Positions 1-9,841 of a stretch of DNA of 64,000 bases are shown piece after piece. Source of the DNA: Thinopyrum elongatum (lineage: Eukaryota; Streptophyta; Magnoliopsida; Poales; Poaceae); the NCBI GenBank assembly GCA_011799875.1, contig CM022297.1, positions 362,084,921 through 362,148,920 of the forward strand, read 5' to 3'. Position 1 is the stretch's first letter. Every line of letters starts with the position of its first letter. The notes under the pieces were generated by a model, which saw nothing but the letters and a program-made list of their open reading frames with translations, was not told the DNA's origin and did not search any database. The translations under genes were made by a program, and so were the position numbers.

Positions 1-2722
1 ACGGAGCTGTCCAATCAGGAATAGCATGAAGAGCCGCCACCAGCTGTGCCTCCGGGTTAGGGATAGCAAAATCCTCTTCCATAGGCAGTTTAACTGAAGG
101 ATTGTTCAGAATATCAAGAAAAACATTAGGTGGTACCGGCTTACGTTGAGACGCCAGCCGGCTCAAAGCATCATCCGCCTCATTTTTCCTGCGATCAACA
201 TGTTCCAATTGATAACCTTTGAAATTCCCAGCAATAGCATCAACCGCCCGGCGGTAAGCCGCCATGAGCGGGTCTTCAGAATCCCAAGTTCCTGAAACTT
301 GCTGAGCCACCAGATCCAAGTCACCAAAACACCTGACCCGGCTTAGATTCATCTCTTTGGCCATCCGAAGACCATGGAGCAAGGCCTCATATTCAGCTGC
401 ATTGTTAGTACAAGGGAACATCAACCTTAAGACATAGCAAAACTTATCACCTCATGGGGAAGTCAAAATAACTCCAGCCCCCGAGCCTTCCAACTGTCTG
501 GATCCATCAAGATGAATAGTCCAATATGTGTTATCAGGCTTCTCCTGAGGCATCTGCAACTCCGTCCAGTCATTGATGAAATCCACAAGTGCCTGAGACT
601 TGATGGTTGTCCGAGGCATATACTTCAAACCATGAGGTCCCAGCTCAATGGCCCACTTGGCCACCCGGCCTGTAGCTTCTCTGTTTTGAATAATATCCCC
701 TAAAGGAGCAGAACTGACCACAGTAATAGGGTAACCTTGGAAATAATGCTTCAACTTGCGACTGGCCATGAACACTCCATACACTAGCTTCTGCCAATGT
801 GGGTATCTTTGCTTAGATTCAATTAATACCTCACTGACATAGTAAACCGGCCTTTGAACCGGATATTCCTTGCCTAATTCCTTCCTTTCCACAACAACCG
901 CTATGCTGACGGCTCTGCTGTTAGCAGCCACATATAACAACAAGGGCTCCTTGTCAATAGGAGGTGAAAGAACCGGCGGCTCAGCCAACTGTTTTTTAAG
1001 CGCCTCGAACGCCTGATCATCAGCATCACTCCAAACAAAGCGATTTGTTTTCTTCATCATCTGGTAGAGGGGAATAGCCTTTTCTCCCAGGCGACTTATA
1101 AACTGGCTTAAAGCCGCGATACGACCCGCCAAACGCTGGACGTCGTTAATACATGCCGGCTTAGCCAAAGAAGTGATAGCCTTGATTTTCTCCGGGTTAT
1201 CTTCAATGCCTCTCCCAGAGACCAAAAAACCCAAGAGCTTGCCTGCGAGCACGCCAAAGACACACTTGGCCGGGTTAAGCATCATCTTGTAGACCCGGAG
1301 GCTGTCAAAGGTCTTCTTCAAATCATCTAACAAGGTCTCCTTCTTCCTGGACTTCACAACAATATCATCCACATAAGCATGAACATTGCATCCAATCTGG
1401 CTGTGGAGGCAATTCTGAACACAACGCTGATAAGTCGCCTGGGCACTCTTAAGCCCAAAAGGCATAGACAAGTAGCAGAAGGCTCCAAAAGGAGTGAAAA
1501 AAGATGTCTTCTCCTTGTCCTTAACTGCCATCTTGACCTGATGATAACCAGAATAAGCATCTAAAAAACTCAAACGCTCACAACCCGCCGTAGCATCAAT
1601 GATCTGATCAATATGAGGGAGAGCAAAAGGATCAGCCGGACAGGCCTTGTTAAGGTCTGTGTAATCCACACACATACGCCAAGTGCCGTTTTTCTTAAGC
1701 ACCAGAACCGGGTTAGCCAACCATTCAGGATGAAAAACTTCAACAATAAACCCAGCCGCCAAGAGCCGGGCCACCTCTTCACCAATGGCCTTGCGCCTCT
1801 CTTCATTAAAACGACGAAGAAATTGCTTGACCGGTTTAAACTTTGGATCAATATTGAGAGTGTGCTCAGCGAGTTCCCTCGGTACACCTGGCATGTCTGA
1901 AGGCTTCCATGCAAAGATGTCCCGGTTCTCACGGATGAACTCGATGAGCGCGCTTTCCTATTTCAGATCCAGGTTGGCACTGATAATGAACTGTTGGGAT
2001 GAATCACCAGGGACAAAATCGACCTGCTTGGTGTCATCTACCGACTTAAACTTCAACAAGGGGTCTTGCTCTGTGGTCGGCTTCTTCAAAGGGGTCATAT
2101 CCGCCGGGTCAACATTATCTTTGTAAAACATCAACTCTTCTATTGCACAAACAGACTCAGCGTAGGCAACATCGCCCTCTTCACACTCCAAAGCTATCTT
2201 CCTGTCACCATGCACCATAATGGTACCCTTACGACCCGGCATTTTAAGCTGCAGATAAACATAACAAGGCCGTGCCATAAACTTGGCATAAGCCGGCCGT
2301 CCAAACAGGGCGTGATAAGGGCTCTTGATCTTGACCACCTCAAAAGTCAATGTTTCAGCTCTATAATCCTGCTCATCACCAAAAGCCACTTCCAAAGCTA
2401 TCTTACCCACTGGATATGTTGACTTACCATGCACCACCCCATGAAAAACAGTAGAAGACGGCTTAAGATCTTTGTCAGTTAAATTCATACGGCGAAAAGT
2501 ATCATAGTACAGGATATTGATATTGCTGCCTCCATCCATAAGTACCTTTGTGAACTTGTATCCTCCAACCTGAGGAGCCACCACCAAAGCCAGCTGACCC
2601 GGGTTGTCGACCCGGAGCGGGTGATCCTCACGGCTCCATACAATTAGCTGTTCTAACCATCGCAAGTATCGAGGGACTGCCGTCTCGACCGTGCTCACCA
2701 CGCGTTTATGAACCTTCTGATC
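1..2722 (-). pseudogene. pol: Tat-element pol: protease, RT, two RNase H domains (broken, partial)
   Basis: One reading frame runs from about 2722 to base 1, interrupted by TAG at 1958-1960 and TGA at 452-454; a further TGA at 2723-2725 precedes it. The aspartic protease motif LMDGGSNINILY lies near 2520-2555. Reverse transcriptase occupies about 1900-1050, with YVDDIVV near 1365-1385 and FLDAYSGYHQ near 1530-1560. Next comes an RNase H-like domain without the expected catalytic Asp (LLLYVAANSRA, near 920-960). A second RNase H follows with LDGS (about 500), NAAEYEALLHGL (about 370-405), GDLDLV and RRKNEADDALSRLAS (near 160-205). The second domain is split by the TGA at 452-454. Integrase would lie left of the window. 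Frame continuity shows that the gaps are stop codons, not missing sequence. Confidence 0.85.
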
Positions 2723-2797
2723 TCACTTGCACAAATTCGTGGTAAAAACATGATATTGGCCACTATTCAACTGCTTTGGATTACTCTGATAACCAGA

Positions 2798-5205
2798 CTA
2801 CTGCTGCTGATTACCCTGACCGGGCTGCTGATTAACACCGCCTTGATTACCTTGGCCTTGAAAACCAAAGTTTGAACCGCCACCTCCAAAGCCGGGCCCG
2901 TGAGAGCCGGATCCTGACCCGCCATTTGGGCCATGATGGTTCTGATAAAAACTGGAATTTCTATAATCCCTCATGATGAAGCAATCTTTCCACAAATGAG
3001 TGGCCGGCTTATCCTGAAAACCATGCTTCGGACAAGGTTGATTCATTATCGCCTCCAGGTTAAACTTTGGCCTGCCAAACCGGAGCACTGCTGATTTCCC
3101 CTTACGGCGCTGATTGCTATTCTACGTGCTGGTGTTAGCCACAAAGTCTGAACCACCATCGGTTTGCTTGCGCTTACCGTTGTTACCTTGACCCGCCGTA
3201 TTGTGCTGCTGTCCCTTTCCATTGCCGCCCTTCTTCCCCTTGCCAGCCTTCTCTTCATCAGATGCTGGGTCTTTAGTACTATCTGAGTCGGCATATTTGG
3301 TGAGAGCCGCCATGAGCTCTCCCATATCATTACAGTGGCGCTTAAGTCGCCCTAGCTTCTGTTTGAGGGGAAGGAAACGGCAATTTTTCTCCAAAATCAG
3401 GACGGCTGAACCGGCGTTGATGCTATCTGATGAGTGAATAACAGCCGAGACCCGATGGACCCAGTGATTGGTTGACTCATCCTCAAGCTGGACACAGGCG
3501 TCAAGGTCGATGATCGACATGGGTTGCTTACATGTATCTCTGAAATTCTGAATAAAGCGTGCTTTCAACTGTGCCCATGAACTAATGGAGTTGGCAGGTA
3601 ATCCTTTCAACCAGGTACGAGCCGGCCCATCCAACATCATGGTGAAATACTTAGCGCACATAGCGTCGTTGACGTCTAACATCTCCATGGCCATCTCATA
3701 GTTCTCATGCATGCCTCCGGAGGTTGATCAGCTGTGTAATTGGGCACCTTGCAAGGGCCCTTAAAATTCTTGGGCAGGCACTCATTACGCAAAGCCGGCA
3801 CCAAACACGGCATGCCCACGGTCCTAGAAGTCATCCCAGCTTCTATAGACACCGACGGGTTATGCTGAGGCTGCTGATGAGCCACCAGCTGAGCCGCCAC
3901 CTCCGCCTCCCGACGTGCCCTGGCCTGATCCACCAAAGCTTGAGCCTCAATATTAGCACGTGGCTGGTCATGTCCACGGGGTTGGTCACGGTGCCGTTCA
4001 CTGCTCGAAACCGCCGGCGACTCAATACGTCGGCTGTAACTCCGACTGTGGCGTGGAGTCGAATGAATCCGATCGCGGCTGTATGAATAAGCCGCCTGCT
4101 GAGCCACCGCTGTCTGAAGAAGCTCCACAGCCTTCCAGGCTTCAACCGCCGCGGGAGAGTCACCTTGCACTGGAAGAGCCGCCAGCCGTGACGTCGCAGC
4201 AAGCATATTATCCAGAGGATTAGAAAAATGACCCGGCGGTGTAGGCACTTGCTGAGGCGGGGTTAAATTCAAGCGGGGTGGATCCGCAACATGTGGTTGA
4301 GCCGTCACCCCAGCCGCGGGTGCTTCAACAGCCCGGGTCACCTCAGGCGGGTTACTTGGTCCTGCCCCAGGGGTATTAAAAAGATTCCTTGCATCGTACT
4401 CCAAAGGTAAACGGCTCTGATGCCTCCTTCGTAGAACGGCGTTGGATGCATTCTGGTCCAAGGTTAACCGGAAATTTTCTGCTTGAATCCGTTGCGACTC
4501 AGCGTCCAGGGCGGCTCGTTCTGTCGCCATCCTAGCATTCTCAGCAGTAAGCTCAATTTTGGCTTGAGCTATCTCATCTCGCAGTTTTGCCACATCCACC
4601 TTATGCTGGGCTTGAGTCGTCGGAGTCACCTCTGCCTCTAACAAAGTTGCCAAGGAGTCTAAGAGCTCGGACAAAACTTGAGCCGGCGGGCGCACAGAAC
4701 CGCTCGCGCCGGCCGTCGCCTCAGCCGTTGAACCAAAAGCCATAGCTGCCGCAGTTGATGAATTTAGCACCGGTTGTGTGCCGGCCATGAAGATCGTGAC
4801 TCTGTTCGGCGGCTCATAGGGGTCCGGAATACTGTCGTCATCAGAACAGCCCCCAAGCCCGCCGTCTTGCAGTTGATACATTGAATTGGTCTCACCGGTT
4901 GAGGACTCATCATCAGAGTAGATGACCGTCTCTCCGCCAAATGCAGATCCGTCCTCAAGATCCGCTCCATGAACAAACCCAACAAAAGTGTGCTTCACAG
5001 CGGCTTGAATCTTGGCGGGTCGCGCGCGCCGAGCTGTCTCGATGATGTCGGTGCAGGTGACTGGCTCAGGCTCCGACTCGCTGATCTTGCCGATGAAGAC
5101 GTGGATTCCGCCGAAGGGGACCTGGTACCCATATTCGATTGAATCGGCCTCGGGACCCCAGCCTGCGTCGTCGATGTAGATCTTGCCGCGACGACTCTTG
5201 GTCAT
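2798..5205 (-). pseudogene. gag: Tat-element gag with long N-terminal extension (broken)
   Basis: Gag forms the virus-like particle and binds element RNA. I place the start at the first ATG after the primer site (5205). About 190 residues of unknown, partly acidic sequence come first, then an Ala/Gln/Glu-rich segment with coiled-coil character (near 4430-4620). The capsid-like gag domain follows at 3125-3712, with the motif DGPARTWLKGLP and LKARFIQNFRDT. A Cys/His cluster (CPKHG...HLWKDC, near 2990-3035) and a Gly/Gln-rich tail (2798-2940) finish it. A frameshift near 3712 separates the N-terminal part from the capsid part. TAG stops lie at 3122-3124 and 2798-2800, after which the same frame runs on towards protease. 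The N-terminal extension could be a separate upstream ORF. Confidence 0.75.
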
Positions 5206-5272
5206 CCGTTCCACAGCATATCCCTTGATCCCTGAGAAGTTGCCCTTCAAGAACTCAAAACCACCGTGCGCT

Positions 5273-5292
5273 GGCCCCACGATGGGCGCCAA
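5273..5292 (-). other. Primer-binding site of Tat element
   Basis: One base after the LTR end the minus strand reads TTGGCGCCCATCGTGGGG. The TGGCGCC start and the spacing to the LTR fit a tRNA primer-binding site of gypsy elements. The exact tRNA is not assigned. Confidence 0.7.
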
Positions 5293-5293
5293 C

Positions 5294-5837
5294 TGTCGTG
5301 GACTTAACACGGCAGATGCCCTAGCAAAAGGACTTAGGTGCGGAGCCATCGCAACTAGGTTAGCTTGAAGGGGTTAAATGGGACAAAGGACATAGAGAGT
5401 TTACCCAGGTTCGGCTCCTCTCAATGAGGTAAAAGCCTACTCCTGCTTTAGGTTGTATTGCTTGTGTTTCGATTACCAGGGAGCGAATACGCTTGACCTA
5501 GTTCTCGATTGATTGTTACTTGAGTTAACCCACCGCCGGGTCACCCCTTTATATACAGGCTAACGTCCGGCGGCTTACAGAGTCCTTGCCGGCTCACACA
5601 AACGTGACCGGCTCGGTTTCTAACTAAGCTTGCCTTGAAAGACAAGTTTAAACATATAGCAGCTCACACCCGTGGGCCTCAAGTCGTCTCCGGGTCTTGG
5701 GCCTTCAATTGGCTTGCTCTATGAACCGCCATCTTCATATCTTCTTGGACCTTATCGGGCCTCTTCATTTTTAAGCCGCCAGTGGCATGACCCGGCCCCT
5801 CTTGGGCGGGTCATACCCAGTAGTTACATCCCCAACA
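5294..5837 (-). repeat. 5' LTR of the Tat-lineage element
   Basis: The 544-bp LTR begins on the minus strand with TGTTGGGGATG (at 5837) and ends in CA at 5294. The primer-binding sequence starts immediately after. It carries a TATA box and a block around 5400-5455 (plus strand ACCCAGGTTCGGC...TACTCCTGC) that is also present in the solo LTR at 15635-16577, marking the two as related gypsy LTRs. Confidence 0.88.
5549..5556 (-). promoter_or_regulatory. TATA box in Tat-element LTR
   Basis: On the minus strand the LTR reads CTGTATATAAAGGGG here. This is a canonical plant TATA box in the right place for the element's own promoter. Confidence 0.6.
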
Positions 5838-6247
5838 CCTGGGGTAGTGGTTGAGCCGGTATAACAGGGCTAGCAGTACAACCGCCCTCGAGGGAGGTAC
5901 AACTGCTTATGAGGAGAAAGCACTGTAACAAAATGGAACAAAGGGACCTCTCTCATTACATAGAACGAAAGGGAAACATGGGTGGAGAGAAGTGTGTACG
6001 TGCATTGATTCACCCACTACCTTTCGATGTGGATTCCCTCTTAATAGTACGGGTTTCCTACGACCAAAGAGATAAACACGTAGAAAACATCGTCTTCGAT
6101 CTTTTCCGTCCAGAGGGAATGTCTAACCGACTTGTACCTAAGCATAGAGTACCTGAAGAACTTGGCACACGATTAGATCACAAGGAGAGTTGTCATCATC
6201 ACCCAAAACAAAAATATGGGAAATGCCCTAACAGAAGGTAAAATAAA
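5838..6247. other. Unclassified segment between two retroelements
   Basis: About 410 bp separates the Tat LTR from sequence that clearly matches an Athila tail. It contains short alternating stretches such as GTACAACCGCC and GAGGTACAACTGC near 5876-5910, reminiscent of short inverted motifs in some Triticeae LTRs. A 110-codon plus-strand ORF (5909-6241) shows no recognisable domain. It is most likely a fragment of another LTR in minus orientation, but I cannot prove it. Confidence 0.35.
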
Positions 6248-7947
6248 AGATAGGCCCTTCGCAGAGAGAAGCAGAGGTTGTCATGCGCTTTTATGGTTGG
6301 ATGCATAAAATCTTAATGCAAAAGAACATCACTTTATATTGCTGCTTGAGATAAAGAACTTTATTATGCAGTCCGTCGCTTTTATTTCTTCCATATCACA
6401 AGTTCGTATAAAGCTTATTTTCCTCACACTAAAAGATCATACATATTTTAAGAGCATTTTTTATTGCTTGCACCGATGACAACTTACTTGAAGGATCTTA
6501 CTCAATCCATAGGTATATATAGTGGACTCTCATGGCAAAACTGGTTTAAGGGTTTTGGAAGCACAAGTAGTATCTCTACTTGGTGCAAAAGATTTGGTTA
6601 GCATGGGATGAGAAGCAAGCTCAACATGTTGGAGGATCCATGACAATATAACTTCTATACAGATATAAGAAAACGTAACCCATTATGTTGTATTCCTTGT
6701 CCAACATCAACTTATTAGCATATAATATTAATGAGTGATCACAATCATAAAGGATGTCCAAGATAGTGTATTTATATGTGAGACCTCTCTTTCTTTATTA
6801 CTTCCTATTAATTGCAACAATGACCAAAACTATGTTTGTCAGCTGTCAACAAATTTCATGTGGCATACTTCTTATATGTGAAGTCATCACTCCCCATAAG
6901 ATTATATATAATCTTTTTATTTCTTTTATTCTCTTTCTTTTTCATGATCAAAGCAAGAAATCAAAGCCCTCAACTCAAGACTACTCTTTATTATATAACT
7001 CTCATACTCGATTACATAGATGGAACACAAAACAAAACTCAAAGACTAGATCATACTAAAACTTTTATTCTACTAGATAACGATATAACCAACAGGATCA
7101 AACTAAGGTAAATGATAAAAGTAAAGATGTGATGGTGATACGATACCGGGGCACCTCCCCCAAGCTTGGTATAAGCCAAGGGGAGTGCCCATACCCATGT
7201 ACTCAAGTTTCCTTCTTCGGAGGTGGTGATGATGGAGTTGATGATGTGGTGTCTGTCAGTTTCAATAAGATACCCTTCAGACCCTGCAGTTCTTGGAGCA
7301 CATGTTGGAGTGTATTTGCATTTTTCTAAATTTCCTCCAAAAGATGCTTATTTTCAGGCCACCAAGAACCTTTCCCTACATTACTTTCACTTGGACGGGA
7401 TATATGCCAATTGGAGGGTATATGTGTACGAGGGGTATTCTCCACTCCATAATTATGAACCAAATTGTGAAGGTTGTTCCGATGTAACCTGTGTAAGGGC
7501 CTCCTAGGGGGAAGTCCTCCTTGTATCTCTTGAGCTTCATGATTGCTTGTAGTCCCCACCACTTGATGGGATTTGGAATAGTGGAGATGCCAGGCAGAGT
7601 GCCCCTTTCCGAAGCCGGAGGGTGGACCTCAAGCGATTCCCTTTCATCTTCCTCCATCGTGACTTCCTCGGCATCCTCCCTCCTAAGTTTCATCTGCATC
7701 AACCAAGCATCGTCGTCCACATTATTGGAGGAGGAGGAAGACATGATGCCTGGCCTTGAAAAACTCTGGCAGAAAACAGCTCAAAACGAAAACAGGGGAT
7801 ATTGCCGTGATACGGTGGTCAAAACCTTCGGGAAATTATATAATGAATTTTTACCGTGCAAATAAATTATTCTGGGAGAAAACAGAGTCTGGAGGGCACA
7901 CGAGGTGGCCACAAGCCTGGGAGGCATGCCCAGGGGGGTAGGGCGCG
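6248..7947 (-). mobile_element. Athila copy B, 3' tail segment (displaced by copy A)
   Basis: This minus-strand segment continues the element whose pol lies at 26734-30416. The 18.6-kb copy A insertion separates them, and GCGCG at 7943-7947 and at 26586-26590 is the target duplication. The segment contains the end of a candidate intron, the small post-pol ORF (7203-7744), a purine tract next to CCAAGCTTGG (about 7150-7170) and AT-rich noncoding sequence. The part 6780-7130 matches 21541-21880 of copy A. The part 6248-6620 matches 60007-60620 of the pol-less element on the right. The 3' LTR is not in the window. Confidence 0.8.
7203..7744 (-). pseudogene. Small post-pol ORF (ORF3) of Athila copy B, frameshifted
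   Basis: The start ATG is at 7744. The reading frame begins with MSSSSSNNVDD and parallels the intact 176-codon ORF of copy A (20931-21461) end to end. Agreement is lost near 7560 by a frameshift and returns in another frame (HRLHRNN, NYGVENTPRTHIPSNW). A TAG lies at 7326-7328, and the last residues PPPKKET end at TGA 7203-7205. The predicted product is acidic at the N-terminus and has a Leu-rich C-terminal helix. No signal peptide or membrane helix is visible, so it is not an obvious envelope protein although it occupies the env position. Function unknown. Confidence 0.6.
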
Positions 7948-8178
7948 TGATACGTCCATTTTGCATCATGCTTTTATATTGATATTTATTGTATTATGGG
8001 CTGTTATTACACATTATGGTACAATACTTATTCCTTTTCTCTCTTATTTTACAAGGTTTACACAAAGAGGGAGAATGCCCAGAGCTGGAATTCTGGACCA
8101 GAAAGCAGCAAATCTGAGAGACCTATTCTTCACAACTCCAAAAGTCCTGAAAATTTGCAGAGAATTATTTTTTAATAT
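7948..8178 (+). repeat. 5' LTR fragment of Athila copy A
   Basis: These 231 bp match the first part of the 3' LTR at 25063 almost base for base. They stop where the Sirevirus-like LTR begins (TGAAAGTGC at 8179). The remaining roughly 1.3 kb of this LTR is not found on the far side of that insertion. Confidence 0.85.
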
Positions 8179-9757
8179 TGAAAGTGCAACTAATCCCCGG
8201 GTGGTTTTGGTAATTCATAACAACATATAGCTCATTGAACTAATATCCATTCAAGTTAAATATTTCAGAAAGTTCAATGATTGGCATGGCATGGACTAGA
8301 GATGGTGACCCCTCAAAATGCTAAGGACACATATTGGCAAAAGCTCAAGACTCTTCATTTCTATTTTAGTGATCCAAGATCACATTGAGTACATAGGAAA
8401 GCCAATACTATTAAAAGGGGATGAGGTGTTGCTTAATAGTCTACTTGCTCAAAGTGCTTAGTGATATTGCTCCAAAACCCTCAGCCACTCTCTCATTCCA
8501 AATATGTCCAAAACTCAAAGCCAAACTCGGCCCCACCGATTTGATCTATCCGGCGCCACCGAGTTCAGTTGACATAGCCACTGCCAGAAACCCTAGACAA
8601 TTCGGTCACACTGATACGGATCTCGGTCTCATCGAGATGGCCTTGAAAACTCTCTGTTGCCTGTTGCAATTATTTCGGTCTCACCGAAATGTGCAATCGG
8701 TCCCACTGAGTTTGCTTGACAAACTCTCTGTTTGCTCTTTGCTGAAATCGGTCTCACCGACTTCAAGCATTCGGTCTCACCGAGATGAGATTTTACCCTA
8801 GCCCTAGCACATCAGTCGAGTTGTTCCAGTCGTTCCCACCGAGATTCCTAATGTTCACATCTTGAATTGAATCGGTCTCACCGAGTTCTTCTATTCGGTC
8901 TGACCGAGTTGGGTCAAATGTGTGTAACAGTTGGATTTTGTGTGGAGGCTATATATACCCCTCCACCCCTTCTCCATTGGAGAGAGAGCGATCACAACGT
9001 GCCTACACTTCCACTACTCATTTTCTGAGAGAGAACCACCTACTCATGTGTTGAGACCAAGATATTCCAATCCTACCACTAGAATCTTGATCTCTAGCCT
9101 TCCCCAAGTTGCTTTCCAATCAAATCATCTTTTCACCATAGCCAAATCTGTGTGAGAGAGAGAGTTGAGTGTTGGGGAGACTATTATTTGAAGCACAAGA
9201 GCAAAGAGTTCATCATCAACACACCATTTATTACCTTTTGGAGAGTGGTGTCTCTTAGATTGGTTAGATGTCGCTTGGGAGCCTCCGACAATATTGTGGA
9301 GTTGAACCAAGAAGTTTGTAAGGGCAAGGAGATCACCTACTTCGTGAAGATCTACCCGAGTGAGGTAACTCCTTCGTGGGCGATGGCCATGGTGGGATAG
9401 ACAAGGTTGCTTCTTCGTGGTCCCTTCGTGGGTGGAGCCCTCCGTGGACTCGCGCACCCGTTACCCTTCGTGGGTGGATGTCTCCATCAATGTGGATGTA
9501 CGATAGCACCACCTATCGGAACCACGCCAAAAATCTCCGTGTCTACATTGCGTTTGCCTTCTCCAAACCCTTCCATTTACCTTCATATGCAATGTTTTAC
9601 TTTCTGCTGCTACACTCTTAGAATTGCATGTGTGGGTTATTGCTTGATTTGTACTTGTTGCTAAAATCTGCCAAAAATTAAAATTGGGAAAAGGTTAGAT
9701 TTTTATTTGGTCAAGTAGTCTAATCACCCCCCCTCTAGACCTACTTTCGATCCTACA
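8179..9757 (+). repeat. 5' LTR of Sirevirus-like element
   Basis: The 1,579-bp LTR starts TGAAAGTGCAAC and ends CCTACA, with the primer site two bases on. It holds about ten copies of a CGGTCTCACCGA-type inverted motif between 8530 and 8910, upstream of the TATA box. This spacing suggests a U3 regulatory array. Confidence 0.85.
8949..8958 (+). promoter_or_regulatory. TATA box in Sirevirus-like LTR
   Basis: GGCTATATATACCCC follows the motif array and precedes a C/T-rich leader. It is the likely LTR promoter. Confidence 0.6.
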
Positions 9758-9759
9758 AG

Positions 9760-9772
9760 TGGTATCAGAGCT
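9760..9772 (+). other. Primer-binding site (initiator tRNA-Met type)
   Basis: TGGTATCAGAGCT begins two bases after the LTR end. It is the standard primer site complementary to plant initiator tRNA-Met used by copia elements. Confidence 0.85.
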
Positions 9773-9841
9773 TTGGTCTCCATTTGCCTTGATTTCCATA
9801 GCATGGGTGATCATAGCCTTGGTTTCACAACCTAGGAGAGT

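Larger units (their letters stand above)
1..5837 (-). mobile_element. Tat-lineage Ty3/gypsy LTR retrotransposon, left-truncated by window
   Basis: The element reads right to left: 5' LTR (5294-5837), tRNA-type primer site, gag, protease, reverse transcriptase, a degenerate RNase H and a second RNase H, then leaves the window at base 1. Two RNase H domains in tandem, a protease motif of the LMDGGSN type and the RT motif YVDDIVV are typical of the plant Tat (Retand/RIRE2/Grande) lineage; that assignment is from known family traits. The base after the LTR starts CCTGG, the expected position of a 5-bp target duplication whose partner lies outside the window. Integrase and the 3' LTR are not visible. 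The coding frame has five in-frame stops and one frameshift, so the copy is dead. I cannot name the Triticeae family. Confidence 0.88.

Noticed and set aside
5909..6241. 110-codon plus-strand ORF
   Set aside because: No domain, no sensible context and low-complexity basic content; most likely chance.
6754..7111. Hydrophobic ORFs resembling small membrane proteins
   Set aside because: They are on the strand opposite to the element in AT-rich tail DNA, and the matching copy A tail does not keep them.
9760..9772. tRNA-like sequences at primer sites (also 43960, 47461)
   Set aside because: They match only the 3' end complement of a tRNA, as primer sites do; no tRNA gene fold is present.
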